A stretch of DNA of 64,000 nucleotides from Clostridiales bacterium (GTDB lineage Bacteria; Bacillota; Clostridia; Lachnospirales; Lachnospiraceae). The position numbers were made by a program, and so were the translations under genes. The DNA lies in NCBI GenBank assembly GCA_012520655.1, contig JAAYNW010000008.1, positions 43,160 to 107,159 on the forward strand. Reading direction: 5' to 3'. Each line of letters opens with the position of its first letter. The stretch's first letter is position 1. This document shows, piece by piece, positions 18,014 to 25,966 of the stretch. Below the pieces are notes generated by a model. It did no database searches. It worked only from the letters and a program-made list of their open reading frames with translations, and was not told the DNA's origin.

Positions 18014-18056
18014 ATTATAACGTTATTTATGCTAAGCTACTATGAGAAATCTCACA
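18014..18056 (-). promoter_or_regulatory. Methyltransferase promoter with Crp-type box at -41.5
   Basis: On the minus strand TATAAT lies at 18019-18014, implying a start near 18007. TGTGA-GATTTC-TCATA (minus strand, 18056-18041) matches TGTGA-N6-TCACA in nine of ten positions. Its centre is at -41.5, the class II activator position, and the -35 region is poor as expected for an activated promoter. The box also lies just ahead of the divergent regulator gene, so autoregulation is possible. Confidence 0.6.
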
Positions 18057-18079
18057 TGCTTTTGTAGAAAGGACTGTTC

Positions 18080-18766
18080 ATGAAAAAGATAGTTCGGCAA
18101 AATCTTGTAGAAGAATATTACAATCACTTTCCTTTAACGGATTTTTTTAATTTTGATATAACACCATATGCTTCGGTTGTTCAATTCGAAAGCGGCGAAA
18201 TGATAATGCAGGAGGGGACCGCCCCTGCATATCTATATTATCTAATTAACGGCAGAGCCAAATTGCTTCTGTCGCATGATAATGGACGTATGTCTCTAAT
18301 TAATTTTTTAAATGCTCCTTGCTTTATCGGGGAAATGGAATTAATCGGGGCACAAAATATGTCAAATGGAGTTACAGCCATTACAATATGTACCTGCTAT
18401 GCAATAAACATAAACAGTTCCAGGAACAAAATACTGAAAGATGTCAAATTTTTGAGCCACCTATGCCTTTTTCTTGGTCAAAAGGCAATAGGAAACACAT
18501 ACAATTACTCCCGTAATCAGTCTTACCCTTTGGATGTGCGTTTGGCAAATTTTATTTTACTCACTGCACAGAATGGGCATTATAGAGAGAAGCATACAGA
18601 ATCGTCAGAATTCTTGGGGGTTACATATCGGCATCTTCTATATGTCCTGGCTGATTTTGTAAAGCGAGGCATACTTATAAAAACAAATAGTGGTTATTAT
18701 ATAAATGACGTGACCTATTTACAAAAATTAGCTAATTACGAAACTGATGTGATCAAAGTAACATGA
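18080..18766 (+). CDS. Crp/Fnr family regulator, YeiL-like
   Basis: 228 residues: cyclic-nucleotide-binding-like beta barrel (about 25-135, with YYLINGRAKLLL and CFIGEMELIG) and a C-terminal winged helix (about 165-220). It resembles the YeiL branch by overall sequence. Cysteines are few and no [4Fe-4S] cluster pattern like Fnr is evident, so the signal is unknown. GAAAGGAC precedes the ATG. It lies between a methyltransferase promoter carrying a Crp-type box and a convergent five-gene operon whose promoter carries a different Fnr-type palindrome. Confidence 0.88.
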   Translation: MKKIVRQNLVEEYYNHFPLTDFFNFDITPYASVVQFESGEMIMQEGTAPAYLYYLINGRAKLLLSHDNGRMSLINFLNAPCFIGEMELIGAQNMSNGVTAITICTCYAININSSRNKILKDVKFLSHLCLFLGQKAIGNTYNYSRNQSYPLDVRLANFILLTAQNGHYREKHTESSEFLGVTYRHLLYVLADFVKRGILIKTNSGYYINDVTYLQKLANYETDVIKVT

Positions 18767-18772
18767 AACAAA

Positions 18773-18812
18773 ATACCGCCCAAACGAGACTATGGGCGGT
18801 ATCCTGTGTTAT
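18773..18812 (-). terminator. Terminator of the hemerythrin operon
   Basis: Perfect 10-bp stem ATACCGCCCA/TGGGCGGTAT (18773-18782, 18793-18802). On the minus strand it is followed by TTTGTTTC, so it ends the five-gene minus-strand operon. It lies seven bases beyond the convergent regulator stop and may serve both. Confidence 0.75.
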
Positions 18813-18835
18813 AGTGGAAGTCCATCGATAATCTT

Positions 18836-19405
18836 CTATAGAAGTGAAGCAGAGTATTTCTCCTCTAATTCCTGTAAAATTTTTATATATGTTTCTTGAA
18901 TCTGATTCATATCCGCTTCTGCCTCGAATGCTCTAACCCTTTGATCTACCGACTCAAGAACGTCCGGAGACAGATTTTTTTCCGCATAGGTATAGACGAC
19001 GAGATTTTCCTTATCGATATGTCTTTGTAGTAAATTTGCGTATCCCATGGCTTCGGTCACAATACCGAGCTTGGCTTCGGTTCGGGGATTGTCCTTATAT
19101 TGATTGAGAGCTTTTTCCAGTTCCGAAATATGAAGCCGACCCATATCATGTTCTACCAGCATACCTTGCTTAATCAATTTGCTACCGATATCCCCCAGAC
19201 GGTCGGTCATTTCCCGAAATAGGATTTGCTCTTCTTTGCCGTGATGATGTTTGTCGGCATAATTGCGCGCAAATTCAATTATCTTACGAAAATCACTATC
19301 GTTTACTTCCTGCCCATCCATAATTCCGCAGCAAGCCTTTTTTATCACTGTGAGAAGATTCAGAATATTATCATGTTCTTCCACCATTAATTTTACGCTG
19401 TACAT
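18836..19405 (-). CDS. Hemerythrin domain protein
   Basis: 189-residue four-helix hemerythrin-type protein. Candidate di-iron ligands are His11 (EEHD), a His cluster and Glu at 53-58 (KHHHGKEE), His86 (EHD), His129 and Glu133 (RHIDKEN), all in the canonical order. Such proteins bind O2 or NO or act with iron-centre repair proteins of the RIC/ScdA type. Last gene of the operon, five bases after the unknown gene, sharing its 3' end as ribosome site (AGAAAGGGG). No ScdA_N domain is fused to it, but related domains occur on two other operon proteins. Confidence 0.9.
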   Translation of the reverse strand: MYSVKLMVEEHDNILNLLTVIKKACCGIMDGQEVNDSDFRKIIEFARNYADKHHHGKEEQILFREMTDRLGDIGSKLIKQGMLVEHDMGRLHISELEKALNQYKDNPRTEAKLGIVTEAMGYANLLQRHIDKENLVVYTYAEKNLSPDVLESVDQRVRAFEAEADMNQIQETYIKILQELEEKYSASLL

Positions 19406-19410
19406 ATTAA

Positions 19411-20022
19411 TTACCCCTTTCTGCTGATTTCATATTCATTGTTTTCTAAGCGGTGATACTCAAGGCCGCTGCGAATAAGAATTCCTTTAATAATTTCTGC
19501 CCGAAGTGTCTCGTATGCCGCAATATCACCGCCTACCTGATCCCAATACTGACGCTGTACGTATTGCTCCTTTTGCCAAATGACTTTGTCTATGCCACGT
19601 TCTACCACATGGTTCACGTGGTCACAAGGCATACCATCCAGTAAGGAATCTTCCAGCACTTTGAAGGCATCGTCCGCCCCAACTCCATCTTGCAGAGCAT
19701 GCTTTTCTCCGAATTGGAATGCAGTTTGCTTTAAGGCAGCCAGTCTGGAAGCATCTTCGTTTAACAGGGTGGTAACCAGGAAAGCCAACCGGGTTTCGCT
19801 GATTGCTATTTGCTGCTGCAGCCAGCCATGGATATTGGTCTGGTCAATAATTTCTTCCAATGGTCCCGACTCTAATTTGCCGCATATTGATTCCAGCTTT
19901 TGATCAGCTACAATTTCCCAGCCATTTTGTGCAGAAATATTCAGAATACTTCGGATCCACTCCTCCTGAAGCTGGATTTTGTTGTACAAACAGTAATGAA
20001 TTGGTCCTAAAAAAGCGCTCAT
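19411..20022 (-). CDS. Unknown helical protein of the hemerythrin operon
   Basis: 203 residues, not recognised. It looks soluble and mostly helical, with no signal peptide, no transmembrane segment and no P-loop. It has few Cys (Cys12, Cys47 and one in the MPCDHVNHVV segment) and scattered His that could bind metal. AAAGGA lies ahead of the ATG. It is 58 bases downstream of the ABC ATPase gene and five bases ahead of hemerythrin, so it belongs to the operon. A role with the ATPase or hemerythrin is inference from position only. Confidence 0.75.
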   Translation of the reverse strand: MSAFLGPIHYCLYNKIQLQEEWIRSILNISAQNGWEIVADQKLESICGKLESGPLEEIIDQTNIHGWLQQQIAISETRLAFLVTTLLNEDASRLAALKQTAFQFGEKHALQDGVGADDAFKVLEDSLLDGMPCDHVNHVVERGIDKVIWQKEQYVQRQYWDQVGGDIAAYETLRAEIIKGILIRSGLEYHRLENNEYEISRKG

Positions 20023-20080
20023 AATCTAATCCTTTCTTATATCTATGGTATATTTTTTCCAATTATATGTTTATTATTTC

Positions 20081-21088
20081 TTATGCAAATATTTCTTCCC
20101 GGCGTAAAGTGTCCCCCATACGAAGCATTTGCCGTGCGTTCTGCATAACAGCATCGATTTTATCCAAATCTGTCAGCAGGTCTTTCTCCTCCGGAGTGGT
20201 TTGCAGTACTGCGTGAATGCCGCCGTTACGAATGACGATACGTCGGTCTGCCATCAAAGCCAGAAGCGGGTCATGGGTTGCCATAAGCACAATTTTGTCT
20301 TGAGAGACCAACAGCTCAAGCGCTTTACGGCGGTCAATCCCTGCATTTTCTATTTCGTCGATCAGCACGATAGGGGAAGAGCTTAGGATGGCTGTATCCG
20401 CAATCATCAGTGCCCGGGACTGTCCGCCGCTTAAATTAGTGACAGCAGTGTCAGATGAGAACGGTTCTCCTGCAAGACGGTTGGCGGATTCCAGAATCTC
20501 CTTGGCGATTTCATCAGGGTTTTGTACCATTCGGCTTTCTGCGTGCAGCTTGACGAATTCACCTGCGCTGATATCCATGACAAAATTCATGTTCTGAGAA
20601 AGCTGGGCTACCAGCTTATTATTAGGGGAATATCGCCATTTGGAATCGGGTACGCTTCGGTTGATCCGAATACTGCGGCCGGTAGGAGTATCTCCTTGCG
20701 CCGCCCATTCGATATCAGCTAGCAGGCGGCTCTTGCCCGAACCGGTAGGGCCTACGATGGAAACAATCTGAGAGGGGAAGATCTCCAGCTGTTCAAAATC
20801 TTCCGCTTGTCCGTTTTTATCCTGGCCGGGCAGGATAATTAACGATTGAACTACATTAGTTTTTTCAATTCCAAGGAAATCCGACATCTGCGTGATATAG
20901 CTCTCCAGCTCGCCGGGCAGATTCTGAATGTCTATGGCTTTATCCTCCAGTTCCTCTTCTCCCAGCTTTGCTAAAAACGCGGCAAACGTAGTGTTTTCAT
21001 GTCCGCTTACATCCAAACGGTTCTGTTGAAAAAAGTCTATAATAAAGGGATATTCGTTTATGAGTGCTCCGATGGTCTGCTGCTTCAT
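20081..21088 (-). CDS. ABC-type ATPase with DUF1858/ScdA_N-like N-terminus, no permease
   Basis: 335 residues. Residues 1-65 form a helical domain (IGALINEYPFIIDFFQQNRL) like DUF1858/ScdA_N but without the cysteines of the latter. An ABC ATPase domain follows: Walker A GPTGSGKS (113-120), signature LSGGQ (219-223), Walker B VLIDEIENAG (about 241-250) and H-loop MATHD. The glutamate after Walker B is present, so hydrolysis is likely. No permease gene is nearby and there is no membrane segment, unlike a transporter. Its start overlaps the GTPase stop by four bases. It may act as a soluble ABC protein on metal centres or partner proteins. Confidence 0.85.
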   Translation of the reverse strand: MKQQTIGALINEYPFIIDFFQQNRLDVSGHENTTFAAFLAKLGEEELEDKAIDIQNLPGELESYITQMSDFLGIEKTNVVQSLIILPGQDKNGQAEDFEQLEIFPSQIVSIVGPTGSGKSRLLADIEWAAQGDTPTGRSIRINRSVPDSKWRYSPNNKLVAQLSQNMNFVMDISAGEFVKLHAESRMVQNPDEIAKEILESANRLAGEPFSSDTAVTNLSGGQSRALMIADTAILSSSPIVLIDEIENAGIDRRKALELLVSQDKIVLMATHDPLLALMADRRIVIRNGGIHAVLQTTPEEKDLLTDLDKIDAVMQNARQMLRMGDTLRREEIFA

Positions 21089-21786
21089 GTCTCATCCTCC
21101 TCCCATACCATCTTTTTAGTGTTGCCAAGCTGAAAGCTTTCTCCGATGCGGGTTTCACCCAGACAGTATGAACACATAGCAGACGGCATGGGAAATCGTA
21201 ACTTCATGCCTTGTACTGATTCCAGATTCTGTGTTTCGTCATATAAGAGGGTACTCAGCTCATATGCTCCCTGACCGCTCAGACCGTTTACATGTAATAC
21301 CATTGCTCTGGGATTGACAGTGCTTACTCTGGAAGCAAATACTTCACGCTCTGCCTGAGAAACAATATCTCCTTTGGTAATGACCACGATATCTGCTGAT
21401 TTGAGCATGGGACCAATTTTTTTTGGTGTATTAATGCCGGAAAGATTATCAATGACACAAATACCCTTTATGCCCATCAGATATGGCGAGCAGCGGTTGC
21501 ATAGACCAGCCGATTCGGTAATCAGCAGATTCAGTCCCTCCCTCTTGCCCCATTCAACCACATCTTCAATATTAGAGGCAAAAAAGTGATCTGGGCATAA
21601 AGCGCCGGACAATCCCTTTTTCACAGGAATTCCCGCTTTTTTATACCGCAGGTCGTCGTCGGTGTGTAAACAATCGAATTTAACTACGCCGACGGATAAC
21701 CCGCGTCTTTGAAACGCATCGATGGTTTTTAGAATTATCGAGGTCTTGCCGGAAGAGGGCGGACCGGAAACAATTGTCAGATTCAT
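21085..21786 (-). CDS. UreG/HypB-like P-loop GTPase
   Basis: 233-residue SIMIBI-class nucleotide-binding protein. The P-loop is GPPSSGKT (8-15), followed by GVVKFDCLHTDDDLRYKKAG, a switch-like segment ITESAGLCNRCSPY, and the guanine-specificity-like ITKGD (in VVITKGDIVSQ). A C-terminal CxxC (Cys205, Cys208) and the CNRC pair could bind a metal. UreG and HypB deliver nickel, but no urease or hydrogenase gene is present here, so the client is unknown. Four-base overlaps with the genes on both sides show translational coupling. Confidence 0.85.
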   Translation of the reverse strand: MNLTIVSGPPSSGKTSIILKTIDAFQRRGLSVGVVKFDCLHTDDDLRYKKAGIPVKKGLSGALCPDHFFASNIEDVVEWGKREGLNLLITESAGLCNRCSPYLMGIKGICVIDNLSGINTPKKIGPMLKSADIVVITKGDIVSQAEREVFASRVSTVNPRAMVLHVNGLSGQGAYELSTLLYDETQNLESVQGMKLRFPMPSAMCSYCLGETRIGESFQLGNTKKMVWEEDET

Positions 21787-23021
21787 ATCTTACCTCCTGC
21801 CGCATTAAAAAAGATGCGTTCTGTTTCTTTCAATAGAGTGCCGATGTCATGACTGTAAATAAAATCCCATCCCGGCCAAAGGAAGGTCGCTTCCGGCGGC
21901 AATTTGTTATCAATTTCAGGGTGAGTAGAGGGAAACTTCCCATTTGCGGACAAGACATTTCCCATCTCTTTCGAAAACAGAAAATCTACCAATGGCTTGG
22001 ATTTCTCTCTGGATTCCGCCTTGGTCATCAGAAAAATCGGACTTATAATTGCACCGTCTTTGGGCCAGACAACGCGCAGGGGACCGCCTTCCTTTGCCAT
22101 CCATGTAAAGAAATACGGCATAACGGTGACTACAGGAGCAGTGTTCTGCTGCCTCTTTGCGCCGGACTTGATCATTTGGGCAGGATGCATACTTGTCAGA
22201 AGGCTTTTACCTAATCCGGCCACGCCTTCCTCTCCGTATTCCTTATAGATTGCCAGCAATACTGCGTTAAATAAATCCAAATCTTGCATAGGCAGGGCAA
22301 CGGTGTCTTCAAACTCGGGCCTCAGCAAATCTGCCCAGCTTTCGGGTAACGGCCGGTCGCCCAGCAGTTCAGTGTTGACCATGAAGATAGCAGGCACCAC
22401 ACCGATGATGGTGTATTGCTTCTTAGGATCTTTTAAATCGATAGAAGCATTATCAAAAACAGTATTTAGGTGTTCTATTCCGGTTACGTCAGTAAAAATC
22501 CCGTCTTCTATATGCTGTCCCATTACATCCTTATCAAAAAACAGACTGAAACCGGCAGAGAGATACACATCCGCCAGACCTGACGCATTCCTGCTCTCAG
22601 TCATTTGCTCCCGGAGCCAGTCCAGCCCCATACTGGCAGCCTGAAGCTCATAGCTTACTTTTGATTCGTGTTCGCTTAGCCAGTTATCAAGATTTTCCAA
22701 AAGCTGAACTCGGATTGGGCATGGCAGCACTCCGGCCAGCCGCAGTTCTCTTTCGGGGTGCTCTTTCCAGGTATCGGCAAGTCCCGTGGAAAGAGCTGGA
22801 TTTTTGTGTTCAATAGCCTCTATCATCTTCTGCTCGAATGCCTGCGCGTCAAAATGTTTGCTTTTCAAGGCGGCTTCGATGGAAATTGTCCGGCCGACGG
22901 TTTTACGCATTGTATCGTTGCGTAGGTTTTCAAAGCCGTTGGCTGCAAGCAGATCAATCAGTTCGGGATAACGTTCGGTCAGGTCATAGACTTTATCGGA
23001 AAGAGAAAAGTATGAATTCAT
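21783..23021 (-). CDS. Cytoplasmic substrate-binding-like protein with DUF1858/ScdA_N-like domain
   Basis: 412 residues. Residues 1-70 (VYDLTERYPELIDLLAANGF...) form a helical DUF1858/ScdA_N-like domain without its usual cysteines. The rest (about 95-400) resembles periplasmic iron-type substrate-binding proteins (SBP_bac_6/8), for example PESWADLLRPEFEDTVALPM. There is no signal peptide or lipobox, so the protein should stay in the cytoplasm. First gene of the operon, with a GGAGG site and the promoter at 23093-23143. A periplasmic-type fold kept inside the cell suggests a sensor or metal/ligand carrier for the downstream GTPase and ATPase. Confidence 0.85.
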   Translation of the reverse strand: MNSYFSLSDKVYDLTERYPELIDLLAANGFENLRNDTMRKTVGRTISIEAALKSKHFDAQAFEQKMIEAIEHKNPALSTGLADTWKEHPERELRLAGVLPCPIRVQLLENLDNWLSEHESKVSYELQAASMGLDWLREQMTESRNASGLADVYLSAGFSLFFDKDVMGQHIEDGIFTDVTGIEHLNTVFDNASIDLKDPKKQYTIIGVVPAIFMVNTELLGDRPLPESWADLLRPEFEDTVALPMQDLDLFNAVLLAIYKEYGEEGVAGLGKSLLTSMHPAQMIKSGAKRQQNTAPVVTVMPYFFTWMAKEGGPLRVVWPKDGAIISPIFLMTKAESREKSKPLVDFLFSKEMGNVLSANGKFPSTHPEIDNKLPPEATFLWPGWDFIYSHDIGTLLKETERIFFNAAGGKI

Positions 23022-23041
23022 AATTAATGCCTCCTTATATA

Positions 23042-23059
23042 AGTTAGAAATAGCTAACT
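23042..23059 (-). promoter_or_regulatory. Inverted repeat in the operon leader
   Basis: AGTTAG-AAATAG-CTAACT, with 6-bp arms, lies between the predicted transcription start (about 23093) and the ribosome site of the substrate-binding-like gene. It could be a second operator or a small leader hairpin. Confidence 0.4.
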
Positions 23060-23099
23060 CGTCCGGTTTGAATGTTACGATTCAATAATTAATGAAGTT

Positions 23100-23143
23100 A
23101 TTATAGCCTGTCATACAGAGTTCTGTATGTAACATATGTTACA
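23100..23143 (-). promoter_or_regulatory. Operon promoter with Fnr-type palindrome near -42
   Basis: On the minus strand a perfect TATAAT (23105-23100) predicts a start near 23093. No good -35 is present. A perfect 16-bp palindrome TGTAACATATGTTACA (23128-23143) is centred about 42.5 bp upstream, the class II position for Crp/Fnr-type activators. The core GTAAC-N4-GTTAC matches, from memory, the pattern reported for clostridial HcpR regulators of nitrosative-stress genes. A second repeat ATACAG-agtt-CTGTAT (23113-23128) adjoins it. Confidence 0.65.
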
Positions 23144-23229
23144 AAAAGAAAAATTAATGTCACCTATATAATTTCGTTTCACTGTAACATTATACGAAAC
23201 AATTGTCCAAATGTTTAATAGAACATCAA

Positions 23230-23260
23230 AAGGACCTTGAGTAAAATCCTCAAGGTCCTT
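23230..23260 (-). terminator. Terminator of the frameshifted chemoreceptor
   Basis: Perfect 12-bp stem AAGGACCTTGAG/CTCAAGGTCCTT with a 7-base loop, followed on the minus strand by TTTGATGTT. It lies about 20 bases beyond the receptor stop and insulates the operon promoter next to it. Confidence 0.8.
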
Positions 23261-23279
23261 ATACATTAACTTTGATGTT

Positions 23280-25323
23280 TTAATTATGTTTGAAGTTCTG
23301 AACAATCGTAATAATTTTCTCGGTACTCTCCTGATTGGTAAGGAGTATATTGGACAGTACCTCTGCAGTTGCATTCGTATGCTCATTTTTAATAACAATT
23401 TCTTCCACGCCTGCTTCGTTCTCTTTAGCAGCCGTTCTGACTGCACTTACCTGTTCGCTGATTGCATTCATTTCACTTGAAAATTCCTCTGTTACATTAT
23501 GTATCTCTTCAATCGTTTCTTGAATGCTTTCAACGGTTCTGTTATATTCCTCTGCAGTAGCCGCAAAGCTTTGAAATTGACTTGCAACATCCTTTTCCAG
23601 AAATCCGACAATAGCATCAAAGCAATTCTGTACCGCAGCAATATTAGAATTGGTTTCTTTGCATATATTCTGGATATTAGTTGCCGTCTGGGAAGAGCTG
23701 TCCGCAAGACTTCCAATCTCGTCTGCAACAACTGCAAATCCCTTGCCGGCTTCCCCTGCTCTTGCTGCTTCTATTGAGGCGTTTAATGACAGCAGGTTAG
23801 TCTGCCGCGTAATGCTTAGGATTTCGGTTGCCATCTGGTTAATCTGTGAAAGAGATTGTAAATCCTGCATTGCTTCTTTAATACTCTTTTGATTATGCGC
23901 AATATTGTCTTTAGAATTTCTCAAAGAGATGTTCGCCATTTCTTGCATATCTTTTGCGCTCTTAATGAGATCCGTACTCTTTTCTCTACCTTCATCTATT
24001 TTGTTTTCTACATCGGCCATCATTTCAACAATTCTCATCATTTTGCTTTCCATCGCGCTGATGGCATCATTGGTAGTAGTAATACTTGCAGCCAGTTCCT
24101 CGGTAATGGCTGAGTTGTCTGTTACATACTCAAGGAGATTCCTCGATTCGGCATGAATAGTACCGGAAGACTGATCCAGCGAATTTGAGCACTTCAATAA
24201 TATCATTGAAGGTCTTCCGTAAAGAATCCACGGCTGTCGCGATGATGCCGACCTCGCTGTTACGGCCCAAATAAGGATTCAGCTGTGCTGATTGATTTAG
24301 ATTCAAGCTTTTCAATTCACTGATGGCTCTCTCAATCTTCTTAAGAGGTCTCGTATTTACCATAACAATCAGCCATGTCATTAAAAGAATCAGTATATAT
24401 GCAATTATACATACAATGCCCAAAGCAGTCTTACTGGCATTAGCCGATGCATAAATTTCAGACTCTGTATCTGCCAAAATAACGGCCCAGCCTCTGTCTT
24501 TAAGATAAGCATACATTCCGATACAGGGTGCCCCGTTCGCATCCTGATATTCTACCTTACCGTAAACCTCATCGGGATTCGCATGTGCCTCTTCAATGAC
24601 TTTAAGAAGCATGGGATCCTCAATTGGCGTAGCCATCAGTGCCTTATCTTCATTAAATATATGTACACCGGTTTCAGTATTAATCATATATAAGTGTGCA
24701 TTCTCAAGACCGTAAGTATTCAGTGCATACAGCTTTTCCTTCAATGTGCTCGCATATGTTGCACCGCCTACAAATCCAAGCGGTGTCTTACCGTCAGCAT
24801 CATAAACTGGTGCATAAGTAGATAAAACCATCTGCTTGGATGCCGGAGAAAGAACAATACCGGTATTGAACACTCCGTTACTGTTCAGCATATCACTTTG
24901 CAGTTTCTTCAGATTATCGCCTTCGCGTAGAACTTTACCGATTACTGAAGGCGAAGGATGAGTCAATACCTTTGTACCCCAGTCTGCCGCATAGATTCCT
25001 TCCCATTTATCAAGTTTTTCAAAATATTGTGATGTATAAGCTTGTGCCTCTTTCAAAAGCTTTGGGTTTTTAGAATCCTTTAGAAACTGAGAAATAGTTG
25101 ATGTCTGTGCAAAAGCGAGTAATAATGCTTCCCCCTGTCCTACATACTGTTCAATAATCTGCGTCTGTGCATCAAGAGACGTTTGCATATTATTAATTGC
25201 TGAGGTCTCCATCGCCATTGTCATATTATAATTAGCCAATATGTACAACAAAATCAGACCGACTGCAGCAATAATTGCTACTGCTCCTGTGATGAGAACC
25301 CCCATCTTTCTGTTTTTTAGCAT
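23280..25323 (-). CDS. Methyl-accepting chemotaxis protein, frameshifted
   Basis: The first part (25323 to about 24186) has TM1, a double-Cache sensor ([40 protein letters not shown]) and TM2 plus HAMP. The second (about 24186-23280) is the cytoplasmic signalling domain with [20 protein letters not shown]. The joint lies near 24181-24186: removing one base there joins FNDIIEVLK to [13 protein letters not shown] in one frame, giving about 680 residues. Either a sequencing error or a genuine disruption. A good promoter and a GGAGGG site precede it, and it has its own terminator. Confidence 0.85.
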
Positions 25324-25358
25324 ATATACCCTCCTTTGTAATATTAAGCATAATATGT

Positions 25359-25387
25359 ATTATAAATAATGCATAAATCATCGTCAA
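25359..25387 (-). promoter_or_regulatory. Sigma-A promoter of the chemoreceptor
   Basis: Minus-strand TTGACG (25387-25382) and TATAAT (25364-25359) with a 17-base spacer, 36 bases before the start codon. Confidence 0.75.
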
Positions 25388-25554
25388 TAAAATTCTATAT
25401 TATTAATACAAAAATCAAGAATTTGAATATACAATATTTTACAAATATATGAATTGATGTTAATTTATGGTGGAAAAGGAAATTTGTAACAAAATTATTC
25501 CCCGTATGAACTGCACAACCTGTTTTAAGACATGCTGTATTATTTGTAGAATAT

Positions 25555-25593
25555 AAAAAACCATGAAATCAGTATAAGAACTGACTTTCATGG
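25555..25593 (-). terminator. Terminator of tRNA-Pro
   Basis: On the minus strand CCATGAAAGTCAGT pairs with ACTGATTTCATGG (one bulge) around TTCTTAT, followed by TTTTTT. It lies 12 bases past the tRNA 3' end. Confidence 0.85.
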
Positions 25594-25605
25594 ATTTCAT
25601 AATAG

Positions 25606-25679
25606 TCGAAGCGACAGGATTCGAACCTGCGACCTCTGCGTCCCGAACGCAGCGCTCTACCAAACTGAGCCACGCTTCG
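25606..25679 (-). tRNA. tRNA-Pro (anticodon CGG)
   Basis: 74 bases fold as a full cloverleaf. Acceptor arms CGAAGCG/CGCTTCG pair, followed by discriminator A. The D arm is GCTC...GAGC, the anticodon stem CTGCG/CGCAG holds the loop TTCGGGA, and the T loop is TTCGAAT. The anticodon CGG reads CCG (Pro). CCA is not encoded. The C1-G72 pair is the usual bacterial tRNA-Pro start. Confidence 0.95.
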
Positions 25680-25738
25680 ATACAATTTAGTATTTATGCG
25701 TTGCAGTCAAGAGGTCACTTCCTGCTGCAACAAATAAG

Positions 25739-25768
25739 ATAATACAATATATTATACCCATTTGTCAA
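25739..25768 (-). promoter_or_regulatory. Promoter of tRNA-Pro
   Basis: Minus-strand TTGACA (25768-25763) and TATTAT (25744-25739) with an 18-base spacer, upstream of the tRNA. An overlapping TATAAT within the spacer is too close to the -35 to be used with it. Confidence 0.6.
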
Positions 25769-25860
25769 TGATTGTGTCACATATTTTTAAAGAATTTAGC
25801 ATAAATAAATCACATTTTTCCTAATTAATTTCCTGAGCGTTTTACATTGAAAGCCTATAA

Positions 25861-25880
25861 AGACTATGTTAGACTATGTT
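25861..25880 (+). repeat. Tandem decamer AGACTATGTT x2
   Basis: Two exact adjacent copies of AGACTATGTT lie in the leader region of the AlkD-like gene. With TTGAAA (about 25848) this is near a possible promoter, so it may be an operator or a chance duplication. Confidence 0.35.
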
Positions 25881-25966
25881 AAAAGGAAAATAAAAGGTCA
25901 AAAAGTTGGTCGGATATATCGATGAAATAAAAGACTGCCGACAGAGAGTTTGTTTGGGGAGGAGAA

